Shown here one piece after another: positions 13,876-26,800 of a stretch of DNA of 64,000 bases. A model generated the notes under the pieces. It did not search any database and was not told where the DNA came from. It worked only from the letters and a program-made list of their open reading frames with translations. The position numbers were made by a program, and so were the translations under genes. The stretch covers positions 1-64,000 of the forward strand of contig JBBELK010000507.1 in NCBI GenBank assembly GCA_037783545.1, given 5' to 3'. The stretch is from Henricia sp. BOLD:AAB3569 (Eukaryota; Echinodermata; Asteroidea; Spinulosida; Echinasteridae). Each line of letters begins with the position of its first letter. Position 1 is the first letter of the stretch.

Positions 13876-16279
13876 CGCATGCGCCGCGCTGGTGTACATT
13901 TGTACGGCCGTTGACTCACCCCAGATTGTGACGGGAATTAGGTCAAAGTGTGTCCCAAATGCCGGCAAATTTGGAAATCAAGGAATTTTCCAACCAACTT
14001 CAAATTTTGCATGCTCCAAACTGTATATATTCCGCACTTGTCATGCAAAATTGACAGATTTTCGCTGGGAAATGACGGAGAAATTTCAGAGTTTAGGGAA
14101 AACGGAGCTCGGCTGCGTGGTTATTCCCCTAACCGTGGCTGTTGGGACACCCTGCGCATGCGCCGCGCTGGTGTACATTTGTACGGCCGTTGACTCACCC
14201 CAGATTGTGACGGGAATTAGGTCAAAGTGTGTCCCAAATGCCGGCAAATTTGGAAATCAAGGAATTTTCCAACCAACTTCAAATTTTGCATGCTCCAAAC
14301 TGTATATATTCCGCACTTGTCATGCAAAATTGACAGATTTTCGCTGGGAAATGACGGAGAAATTTCAGAGTTTAGGGAAAACGGAGCTCGGCTGCGTGGT
14401 TATTCCCCTAACCGTGGCTGTTTGGACACCCTGCGCATGCGCCGCGCTGGTGTACATTTGTACGGCCGTTGACTCACCCCAGATTGTGACGGGAATTAGG
14501 TCAAAGTGTGTCCCAAATGCCGGCAAATTTGGAAATCAAGGAATTTTCCAACCAACTTCAAATTTTGCATGATCCAAACTGTATATATTTCGCACTTGTC
14601 ATGCAAAATTGAGAGATTTTCGCTGGGAAATGACGGAGAAATTTCAGAGTTTAGGGAAAACGGAGCTCGGCTGCGTGGTTTTTCCCCTAACCGTGGCTGT
14701 TGGGACACCCTGCGCCGCGCTGGTGTACATTTGTACGGCCGTTGACTCACCCCAGATTGTGACGGGAATTAGGTCAAAGTGTGTCCCAAATGCCGGCAAA
14801 TTTGGAAATCAAGGAATTTTCCAACCAACTTCAAATTTTGCATGCTCCAAACTGTATATATTCCGCACTTGTCATGCAAAATTTACAGATTTTCGCTGCG
14901 AAATGACGGAGAAATTTCAGAGTTTAGGGAAAACGGAGCTCGGCTGCGTGGTTATTCCCCTAACCGTGGCTGTTGGGACACACTGCGCCGCGCTGGTGTA
15001 CATTTGTACGGCCGTTGACTCACCCCAGATTGTGACGGGAATTAGGTCAAAGTGTGTCCCAAATGCCGGCAAATTTGGAAATCAAGGAATTTTCAAACCA
15101 ACTTCAAATTTTGCATGCTCCAAACTGTATATATTCCGCACTTGTCATGCAAAATTTACAGATTTTCGCTGGGAAATGACGGAGAAATTTCAGAGTTTAG
15201 GGAAAACGGAGCTCGGCTGCGTGGTTATTCCCCTAACCGTGGCTGTTGGGACAGCCTGCGCCGCGCTGGTGTACATTTGTACGGCCGTTGACTCACCCCA
15301 GATTGTGACGGGAATTAGGTCAAAGTGTGTCCCAAATGCCGGCAAATTTGGAAATCAAGGAATTTTCCAACCAACTTCAAATTTTGCATGCTCCAAACTG
15401 TATATATTCCGCACTTGTCATGCAAAATTTACAGATTTTCGCTGGGAAATGACGGAGAAATTTCAGAGTTTAGGGAAAACGGAGCTCGGCTGCGTGGTTA
15501 TTCCCCTAACCGTGGCTGTTGGGACACACTGCGCCGCGCTGGTGTACATTTGTACGGCCGTTGACTCACCCCAGATTGTGACGGGAATTAGGTCAAAGTG
15601 TTTCCCAAATGCCGGCAAATTTGGAAATCAAGGAATTTTCCAACCAACTTCAACTTTTGCATGCTCCAAACTGTATATATTCCGCACTTGTCATGCAAAA
15701 TTTACAGATTTTCGCTGGGAAATGACGGAGAAATTTCAGAGTTTAGGGAAAACGGAGCTCGGCTGCGTGGTTATTCCCCTAACCGTGGCTGTTGGGACAC
15801 CCTGCGCATGCGCCGCGCTGGTGTACATTTGTACGGCCGTTGACTCACCCCAGATTGTGACGGGAATTAGGTCAAAGTGTGTCCCAAATGCCGGCAAATT
15901 TGGAAATCAAGGAATTTTCCAACCAACTTCAAATTTTGCATGCTCCAAACTGTATATATTCCGCACTTGTCATGCAAAATTGACAGATTTTCGCTGGGAA
16001 ATGACGGAGAAATTTCAGAGTTTAGGGAAAACGGAGCTCGGCTGCGTGGTTATTCCCCTAACCGTGGCTGTTGGGACACCCTGCGCATGCGCCGCGCTGG
16101 TGTACATTTGTACGGCCGTTGACTCACCCCAGATTGTGACGGGAATTAGGTCAAAGTGTGTCCCAAATGCCGGCAAATTTGGAAATCAAGGAATTTTCCA
16201 ACCAACTTCAAATTTTGCATGCTCCAAACTGTATATATTCCGCACTTGTCATGCAAAATTTACAGATTTTCGCTGGTAA

Positions 16280-19200
16280 ATGACGGAGAAATTTCAGAGT
16301 TTAGGGAAAACGGAGCTCGGCTGCGTGGTTATTCCCCTAACCGTGGCTGTTGGGACACACTGCGCCGCGCTGGTGTACATTTGTACGGCCGTTGACTCAC
16401 CCCAGATTGTGACGGGAATTAGGTCAAAGTGTTTCCCAAATGCCGGCAAATTTGGAAATCAAGGAATTTTCCAACCAACTTCAACTTTTGCATGCTCCAA
16501 ACTGTATATATTCCGCACTTGTCATGCAAAATTTACAGATTTTCGCTGGGAAATGACGGAGAAATTTCAGAGTTTAGGGAAAACGGAGCTCGGCTGCGTG
16601 GTTATTCCCCTAACCGTGGCTGTTGGGACACCCTGCGCATGCGCCGCGCTGGTGTACATTTGTACGGCCGTTGACTCACCCCAGATTGTGACGGGAATTA
16701 GGTCAAAGTGTGTCCCAAATGCCGGCAAATTTGGAAATCAAGGAATTTTCCAACCAACTTCAAATTTTGCATGCTCCAAACTGTATATATTCCGCACTTG
16801 TCATGCAAAATTGACAGATTTTCGCTGGGAAATGACGGAGAAATTTCAGAGTTTAGGGAAAACGGAGCTCGGCTGCGTGGTTATTCCCCTAACCGTGGCT
16901 GTTGGGACACCCTGCGCATGCGCCGCGCTGGTGTACATTTGTACGGCCGTTGACTCACCCCAGATTGTGACGGGAATTAGGTCAAAGTGTGTCCCAAATG
17001 CCGGCAAATTTGGAAATCAAGGAATTTTCCAACCAACTTCAAATTTTGCATGCTCCAAACTGTATATATTCCGCACTTGTCATGCAAAATTGACAGATTT
17101 TCGCTGGGAAATGACGGAGAAATTTCAGAGTTTAGGGAAAACGGAGCTCGGCTGCGTGGTTATTCCCCTAACCGTGGCTGTTGGGACACCCTGCGCATGC
17201 GCCGCGCTGGTGTACATTTGTACGGCCGTTGATTCACCCCAGATTGTGACGGGAATTAGGTCAAAGTGTGTCCCAAATGCCGGCAAATTTGGAAATCAAG
17301 GAATTTTCAAACCAACTTCAAATTTTGCATGCTCCAAACTGTATATATTCCGCACTTGTCATGCAAAATTGACAGATTTTCGCTGGGAAATGACGGAGAA
17401 ATTTCAGAGTTTAGGGAAAACGGAGCTCGGCTGCGTGGTTATTCCCCTAACCGTGGCTGTTGGGACACCCTGCGCCGCGCTGGTGTACATTTGTACGGCC
17501 GTTGACTCACCCCAGATTGTGACGGGAATTAGGTCAACGTGTGTCCCAAATGCCGGCAAATTTGGAAATCAAGGAATTTTCCAACCAACTTCAAATTTTG
17601 CATGCTCCAAACTGTATATATTCCGCACTTGTCATGCAAAATTTACAGATTTTCGCTGGGAAATGACGGAGAAATTTCAGAGTTTAGGGAAAACGGAGCT
17701 CGGCTGCGTGGTTATTCCCCTAACCGTGGCTGTTGGGACACCCTGCGCATGCGCCGCGCTGGTGTACATTTGTACGGCCGTTGACTCACCCCAGATTGTG
17801 ACGGGAATTAGGTCAAAGTGTGTCCCAAATGCCGGCAAATTTGGAAATCAAGGAATTTTCCAACCAACTTCAAATTTTGCATGCTCCAAACTGTATATAT
17901 TCCGCACTTGTCATGCAAAATTTACAGATTTTCGCTGGGAAATGACGGAGAAATTTCAGAGTTTAGGGAAAACGGAGCTCGGCTGCGTGGTTATTCCCCT
18001 AACCGTGGCTGTTGGGACACACTGCGCCGCGCTGGTGTACATTTGTACGGCCGTTGACTCACCCCAGATTGTGACGGGAATTAGGTCAAAGTGTTTCCCA
18101 AATGCCGGCAAATTTGGAAATCAAGGAATTTTCCAACCAACTTCAACTTTTGCATGCTCCAAACTGTATATATTCCGCACTTGTCATGCAAAATTTACAG
18201 ATTTTCGCTGGGAAATGACGGAGAAATTTCAGAGTTTAGGGAAAACGGAGCTCGGCTGCGTGGTTATTCCCCTAACCGTGGCTGTTGGGACACCCTGCGC
18301 ATGCGCCGCGCTGGTGTACATTTGTACGGCCGTTGACTCACCCCAGATTGTGACGGGAATTAGGTCAAAGTGTGTCCCAAATGCCGGCAAATTTGGAAAT
18401 CAAGGAATTTTCCAACCAACTTCAAATTTTGCATGCTCCAAACTGTATATATTCCGCACTTGTCATGCAAAATTGACAGATTTTCGCTGGGAAATGACGG
18501 AGAAATTTCAGAGTTTAGGGAAAACGGAGCTCGGCTGCGTGGTTATTCCCCTAACCGTGGCTGTTGGGACACCCTGCGCATGCGCCGCGCTGGTGTACAT
18601 TTGTACGGCCGTTGACTCACCCCAGATTGTGACGGGAATTAGGTCAAAGTGTGTCCCAAATGCCGGCAAATTTGGAAATCAAGGAATTTTCCAACCAACT
18701 TCAAATTTTGCATGCTCCAAACTGTATATATTCCGCACTTGTCATGCAAAATTGACAGATTTTCGCTGGGAAATGACGGAGAAATTTCAGAGTTTAGGGA
18801 AAACGGAGCTCGGCTGCGTGGTTATTCCCCTAACCGTGGCTGTTGGGACACCCTGCGCATGCGCCGCGCTGGTGTACATTTGTACGGCCGTTGATTCACC
18901 CCAGATTGTGACGGGAATTAGGTCAAAGTGTGTCCCAAATGCCGGCAAATTTGGAAATCAAGGAATTTTCAAACCAACTTCAAATTTTGCATGCTCCAAA
19001 CTGTATATATTCCGCACTTGTCATGCAAAATTGACAGATTTTCGCTGGGAAATGACGGAGAAATTTCAGAGTTTAGGGAAAACGGAGCTCGGCTGCGTGG
19101 TTATTCCCCTAACCGTGGCTGTTGGGACACCCTGCGCCGCGCTGGTGTACATTTGTACGGCCGTTGACTCACCCCAGATTGTGACGGGAATTAGGTCAAC

Positions 19201-19392
19201 GTGTGTCCCAAATGCCGGCAAATTTGGAAATCAAGGAATTTTCCAACCAACTTCAAATTTTGCATGCTCCAAACTGTATATATTCCGCACTTGTCATGCA
19301 AAATTTACAGATTTTCGCTGGGAAATGACGGAGAAATTTCAGAGTTTAGGGAAAACGGAGCTCGGCTGCGTGGTTATTCCCCTAACCGTGGC
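16280..19392 (+). repeat. Higher-order duplication with offset 1,662 bp
   Basis: About 16,280-17,730 matches about 17,942-19,392. Markers are the GTGTTTCCC monomer (16,429/18,091), GATTCACCCC (17,231/18,893) and the private AGGTCAACGTG (near 17,533 and 19,195). The match ends where the first copy has a long and the second a short monomer. Confidence 0.85.
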
Positions 19393-20856
19393 TGTTGGGA
19401 CACACTGCGCCGCGCTGGTTTACATTTGTACGGCCGTTGACTCACCCCAGATTGTGACGGGAATTAGGTCAAAGTGTGTCCCAAATGCCGGCAAATTTGG
19501 AAATCAAGGAATTTTCCAACCAACTTCAAATTTTGCATGCTCCAAACTGTATATATTCCGCACTTGTCATGCAAAATTTACAGATTTTCGCTGGGAAATG
19601 ACGGAGAAATTTCAGAGTTTAGGGAAAACGGAGCTCGGCTGCGTGGTTATTCCCCTAACCGTGGCTGTTGGGACACCCTGCGCATGCGCCGCGCTGGTGT
19701 ACATTTGTACGGCCGTTGACTCACCCCAGATTGTGACGGGAATTAGGTCAAAGTGTGTCCCAAATGCCGGCAAATTTGGAAATCAAGGAATTTTCCAACC
19801 AACTTCAAATTTTGCATGCTCCAAACTGTATATATTCCGCACTTGTCATGCAAAATTGACAGATTTTCGCTGGGAAATGACGGAGAAATTTCAGAGTTTA
19901 GGGAAAACGGAGCTCGGCTGCGTGGTTATTCCCCTAACCGTGGCTGTTGGGACACCCTGCGCCGCGCTGGTGTACATTTGTACGGCCGTTGACTCACCCC
20001 AGATTGTGACGGGAATTAGGTCAAAGTGTGTCCCAAATGCCGGCAAATTTGGAAATCAAGGAATTTTCCAACCAACTTCAAATTTTGCATGCTCCAAACT
20101 GTATATATTCCGCACTTGTCATGCAAAATTGACAGATTTTCGCTGGGAAATGACGGAGAAATTTCAGAGTTTATGGAAAACGAAGCTCGGCTGCGTGGTT
20201 ATTCCCCTAACCGTGGCTGTTGGGACAGCCTGCGCCGCGCTGGTGTACATTTGTACGGCCGTTGACTCACCCCAGATTGTGACGGGAATTAGGTCAAAGT
20301 GTGTCCCAAATGCCGGCAAATTTGGAAATCAAGGAATTTTCCAACCAACTTCAAATTTTGCATGCTCCAAACTGTATATATTCCGCACTTGTCATGCAAA
20401 ATTGACAGATTTTCGCTGGGAAATGACGGATAAATTTCAGAGTTTAGGGAAAACGGAGCTCGGCTGCGTGGTTATTCCCCTAACCGTGGCTGTTCGGACA
20501 CCCTGCGCATGCGCCGCGCTGGTGTACATTTGTACGGCCGTTGACTCACCCCAGATTGTGACGGGAATTAGGTCAAAGTGTGTCCCAAATGCCGGCAAAT
20601 TTGGAAATCAAGGAATTTTCCAACCAACTTCAAATTTTGCATGCTCCAAACTGTATATATTCCGCACTTGTCATGCAAAATTGACAGATTTTCGCTGGGA
20701 AATGACGGAGAAATTTCAGAGTTTAGGGAAAACGGAGCTCGGCTGCGTGGTTATTCCCCTAACCGTGGCTGTTGGGACACCCTGCGCATGCGCCGCGCTG
20801 GTGTACATTTGTACGGCCGTTGACTCACCCCAGATTGTGACGGGAATTAGGTCAAA

Positions 20857-23800
20857 GTGTGTCCCAAATGCCGGCAAATTTGGAAATCAAGGAATTTTCC
20901 AACCAACTTCAAATTTTGCATGCTCCAAACTGTATATATTCCGCACTTGTCATGCAAAATTTACAGATTTTCGCTGGGAAATGACGGAGAAATTTCAGAG
21001 TTTAGGGAAAACGGAGCTCGGCTGCGTGGTTATTCCCCTAACCGTGGCTGTTGGGACACCCTGCGCATGCGCCGCGCTGGTGTACATTTGTACGGCCGTT
21101 GACTCACCCCAGATTGTGACGGGAATTAGGTCAAAGTGTGTCCCAAATGCCGGCAAATTTGGAAATCAAGGAATTTTCCAACCAACTTCAAATTTTGCAT
21201 GTTCCAAACTGTATATATTCCGCACTTGTCATGCAAAATTTACAGATTTTCGCTGGGAAATGACGGAGAAATTTCAGAGTTTAGGGAAAACGGAGCTCGG
21301 CTGCGTGGTTATTCCCCTAACCGTGGCTGTTGGGACACCCTGCGCCGCGCTGGTGTACATTTGTACGGCCGTTGACTCACCCCAGATTGTGACGGGAATT
21401 AGGTCAAAGTGTGTCCCAAATGCCGGCAAATTTGGAAATCAAGGAATTTTCCAACCAACTTCAAATTTTGCATGCTCCAAACTGTATATATTCCGCACTT
21501 GTCATGCAAAATTTACAGATTTTCGATGGGAAATGACGGAGAAATTTCGGAGTTTAGGGAAAACGGAGCTCGGCTGCGTGGTTATTCCCCTAACCGTGGC
21601 TGTTGGGACACCCTGCGCCGCGCTGGTGTACATTTGTACGGCCGTTGACTCACCCCAGATTGTGACGGGAATTAGGTCAAAGTGTGTCCCAAATGCCGGC
21701 AAATTTGGAAATCAAGGAATTTTCCAACCAACTTCAAATTTTGCATGCTCCAAACTGTATATATTCCGCACTTGTCATGCAAAATTGACAGATTTTCGCT
21801 GGGAAATGACGGAGAAATTTCAGAGTTTAGGGAAAACGGAGCTCGTCTGCGTCGTTATTCCCCTAACCGTGGCTGTTGGGACACCCTGCGCCGCGCTGGT
21901 GTACATTTGTACGGCCGTTGACTCACCCCAGATTGTGACGGGAATTAGGTCAAAGTGTGTCCCAAATGCCGGCAAATTTGGAAATCAAGGAATTTTCCAA
22001 CCAACTTCAAATTTTGCATGCTCCAAACTGTATATATTCCGCACTTGTCATGCAAAATTGACAAATTTTCGCTGGGAAATGACGGAGAAATTTCAGAGTT
22101 TAGGGAAAACGGAGCTCGTGTGCGTGGTTATTCCCCTAACCGTGGCTGTTGGGACACCCTGCGCCGCGCTGGTGTACATTTGTACGGCCGTTGACTCACC
22201 CCAGATTGTGACGGGAATTAGGTCAAAGTGTGTCCCAAATGCCGGCAAATTTGGAAATCAAGGAATTTTCCAACCAACTTCAAATTTTGCATGCTCCAAA
22301 TTGTATATATTCCGCACTTGTCATGCAAAATTGACAGATTTTCGCTGGGAAATGACGGAGAAATTTCAGAGTTTAGGGAAAACGGAGCTCGGCTGCGTGG
22401 TTATTCCCCTAACCGTGGCTGTTGGGACACCCTGCGCATGCGCCGCGCTGGTGTACATTTGTACGGCCGTTGACTCACCCCAAATTGTGACGGGAATTAG
22501 GTCAAAGTGTGTCCCAAATGCCGGCAAATTTGGAAATCAAGGAATTTTTCAACCAACTTCAAATTTTGCATGCTCCAAACTGTATATATTCCGCACTTGT
22601 CATGCAAAATTGACAGATTTTCGCTGGGAAATGACGGAGAAATTTCAGAGTTTAGGGAAAACGGAGCTCGGCTGCGTGGTTATTCCCCTAACCGTGGCTG
22701 TTGGGACACCCTGCGCATGCGCCGCGCTGGTGTACATTTGTACGGCCGTTGACTCACCCCAGATTGTGACGGGAATTAGGTCAAAGTGTGTCCCAAATGC
22801 CGGCAAATTTGGAAATCAAGGAATTTTCCAACCAACTTCAAATTTTGCATGCTCCAAACTGTATATATTCCGCACTTGTCATGCAAAATTTACAGATTTT
22901 CGCTGGGAAATGACGGAGAAATTTCAGAGTTTAGGGAAAACGGAGCTCGGCTGCGTGGTTATTCCCCTAACCGTGGCTGTTGGGACACCCTGCGCCGCGC
23001 TGGTGTACATTTGTACGGCCGTTGACTCACCCCAGATTGTGACGGGAATTAGGTCAAAGTGTGTCCCAAATGCCGGCAAATTTGGAAATCAAGGAATTTT
23101 CCAACCAACTTCAAATTTTGCATGCTCCAAACTGTATATATTCCGCACTTGTCATGCAAAATTTACAGATTTTCGCTGGGAAATGACGGAGAAATTTCAG
23201 AGTTTAGGGAAAACGGAGCTCGGCTGCGTGGTTATTCCCCTAACCGTGGCTGTTGGGACACCCTGCGCCGCGCTGGTGTACATTTGTACGGCCGTTGACT
23301 CACCCCAGATTGTGACGGGAATTAGGTCAAAGTGTGTCCCAAATGCCGGCAAATTTGGAAATCAAGGAATTTTCCAACCAACTTCAAATTTTGCATGCTC
23401 CAAACTGTATATATTCCGCACTTGTCATGCAAAATTGACAGATTTTCGCTGGGAAATGACGGAGAAATTTCAGAGTTTAGGGAAAACGGAGCTCGTCTGC
23501 GTGGTTATTCCCCTAACCGTGGCTGTTGGGACACCCTGCGCCGCGCTGGTGTACATTTGTACGGCCGTTGACTCACCCCAGATTGTGACGGGAATTAGGT
23601 CAAAGTGTGTCCCAAATGCCGGCAAATTTGGAAATCAAGGAATTTTCCAACCAACTTCAAAATTTGCATGCTCCAAACTGTATATATTCCGCACTTGTCA
23701 TGCAAAATTGACAGATTTTCGCTGGGAAATGACGGAGAAATTTCAGAGTTTAGGGAAAACGGAGCTCGTCTGCGTGGTTATTCCCCTAACCGTGGCTGTT

Positions 23801-26800
23801 GGGACACCCTGCGCCGCGCTGGTGTACATTTGTACGGCCGTTGACTCACCCCAGATTGTGACGGGAATTAGGTCAAAGTGTGTCCCAAATGCCGGCAAAT
23901 TTGGAAATCAAGGAATTTTCCAACCAACTTCAAATTTTGCATGCTCCAAATTGTATATATTCCGCACTTGTCATGCAAAATTGACAGATTTTCGCTGGGA
24001 AATGACGGAGAAATTTCAGAGTTTAGGGAAAACGGAGCTCGTCTGCGTGGTTATTCCCCTAACCGTGGCTGTTGGGACACCCTGCGCCGCGCTGGTGTAC
24101 ATTTGTACGGCCGTTGACTCACCCCAGATTGTGACGGGAATTAGGTCAAAGTGTGTCCCAAATGCCGGCAAACTTGGAAATCAAGGAATTTTCCAACCAA
24201 CTTCAAATTTTGCATGCTCCAAACTGTATATATTCCGCACTTGTCATGCAAAATTGACAGATTTTCGCTGGGAAATGACGGAGAAATTTCAGAGTTTAGG
24301 GAAAACGGAGCTCGGCTGCGTGGTTATTCCCCTAACCGTGGCTGTTGGGACACCCTGCGCATGCGCCGCGCTGGTGTACATTTGTACGGCCGTTGACTCA
24401 CCCCAGATTGTGACGGGAATTAGGTCAAAGTGTGTCCCAAATGCCGGCAAATTTGGAAATCAAGGAATTTTTCAACCAACTTCAAATTTTGCATGCTCCA
24501 AACTGTATATATTCCGCACTTGTCATGCAAAATTGACAGATTTTCGCTGGGAAATGACGGAGAAATTTCAGAGTTTAGGGAAAACGGAGCTCGGCTGCGT
24601 GGTTATTCCCCTAACCGTGGCTGATGGGACACCCTGCGCATGCGCCGCGCTGGTGTACATTTGTACGGCCGTTGACTCACCCCAGATTGTGACGGGAATT
24701 AGGTCAAAGTGTGTCCCAAATGCCGGCAAATTTGGAAATCAAGGAATTTTTCAACCAACTTCAAATTTTGCATGCTCCAAACTGTATATATTCCGCACTT
24801 GTCATGCAAAATTGACAGATTTTCGCTGGGAAATGACGGAGAAATTTCAGAGTTTAGGGAAAACGGAGCTCGGCTGCGTGGTTATTCCCCTAACCGTGGC
24901 TGATGGGACACCCTGCGCATGCGCCGCGCTGGTGTACATTTGTACGGCCGTTGACTCACCCCAGATTGTGACGGGAATTAGGTCAAAGTGTGTCCCAAAT
25001 GCCGGCAAATTTGGAAATCAAGGAATTGTCCAACCAACTTCAAATTTTGCATGCTCCAAACTGTATATATTCCGCACTTGTCATGCAAAATTGACAGATT
25101 TTCGCTGGGAAATGACGGAGACATTTCAGAGTTTAGGGAAAACGGAGCTCGGCTGCGTGGTTATTCCCCTAACCGTGGCTGTTGGGACACCCTGCGCATG
25201 CGCCGCGCTGGTGTACATTTGTACGGCCGTTGACTCACCCCAGATTGTGACGGGAATTAGGTCAAAGTGTGTCCCAAATGCCGGCAAATTTGGAAATCAA
25301 GGAATTTTCCAACCAACTTCAAATTTTGCATGCTCCAAACTGTATATATTCCGCACTTGTCATGCAAAATTTACAGATTTTCGCTGGGAAATGACGGAGA
25401 AATTTCAGAGTTTAGGGAAAACGGAGCTCGGCTGCGTGGTTATTCCCCTAACCGTGGCTGTTGGGACACCCTGCGCATGCGCCGCGCTGGTGTACATTTG
25501 TACGGCCGTTGACTCACCCCAGATTGTGACGGGAATTAGGTCAAAGTGTGTCCCAAATGCCGGCAAATTTGGAAATCAAGGAATTTTCCAACCAACTTCA
25601 AATTTTGCATGTTCCAAACTGTATATATTCCGCACTTGTCATGCAAAATTTACAGATTTTCGCTGGGAAATGACGGAGAAATTTCAGAGTTTAGGGAAAA
25701 CGGAGCTCGGCTGCGTGGTTATTCCCCTAACCGTGGCTGTTGGGACACCCTGCGCCGCGCTGGTGTACATTTGTACGGCCGTTGACTCACCCCAGATTGT
25801 GACGGGAATTAGGTCAAAGTGTGTCCCAAATGCCGGCAAATTTGGAAATCAAGGAATTTTCCAACCAACTTCAAATTTTGCATGCTCCAAACTGTATATA
25901 TTCCGCACTTGTCATGCAAAATTTACAGATTTTCGATGGGAAATGACGGAGAAATTTCGGAGTTTAGGGAAAACGGAGCTCGGCTGCGTGGTTATTCCCC
26001 TAACCGTGGCTGTTGGGACACCCTGCGCCGCGCTGGTGTACATTTGTACGGCCGTTGACTCACCCCAGATTGTGACGGGAATTAGGTCAAAGTGTGTCCC
26101 AAATGCCGGCAAATTTGGAAATCAAGGAATTTTCCAACCAACTTCAAATTTTGCATGCTCCAAACTGTATATATTCCGCACTTGTCATGCAAAATTGACA
26201 GATTTTCGCTGGGAAATGACGGAGAAATTTCAGAGTTTAGGGAAAACGGAGCTCGTCTGCGTCGTTATTCCCCTAACCGTGGCTGTTGGGACACCCTGCG
26301 CCGCGCTGGTGTACATTTGTACGGCCGTTGACTCACACCAGATTGTGACGGGAATTAGGTCAAAGTGTGTCCCAAATGCCGGCAAATTTGGAAATCAAGG
26401 AATTTTCCAACCAACTTCAAATTTTGCATGCTCCAAACTGTATATATTCCGCACTTGTCATGCAAAATTGACAAATTTTCGCTGGGAAATGACGGAGAAA
26501 TTTCAGAGTTTAGGGAAAACGGAGCTCGTGTGCGTGGTTATTCCCCTAACCGTGGCTGTTGGGACACCCTGCGCCGCGCTGGTGTACATTTGTACGGCCG
26601 TTGACTCACCCCAGATTGTGACGGGAATTAGGTCAAAGTGTGTCCCAAATGCCGGCAAATTTGGAAATCAAGGAATTTTCCAACCAACTTCAAATTTTGC
26701 ATGCTCCAAATTGTATATATTCCGCACTTGTCATGCAAAATTGACAGATTTTCGCTGGGAAATGACGGAGAAATTTCAGAGTTTAGGGAAAACGGAGCTC

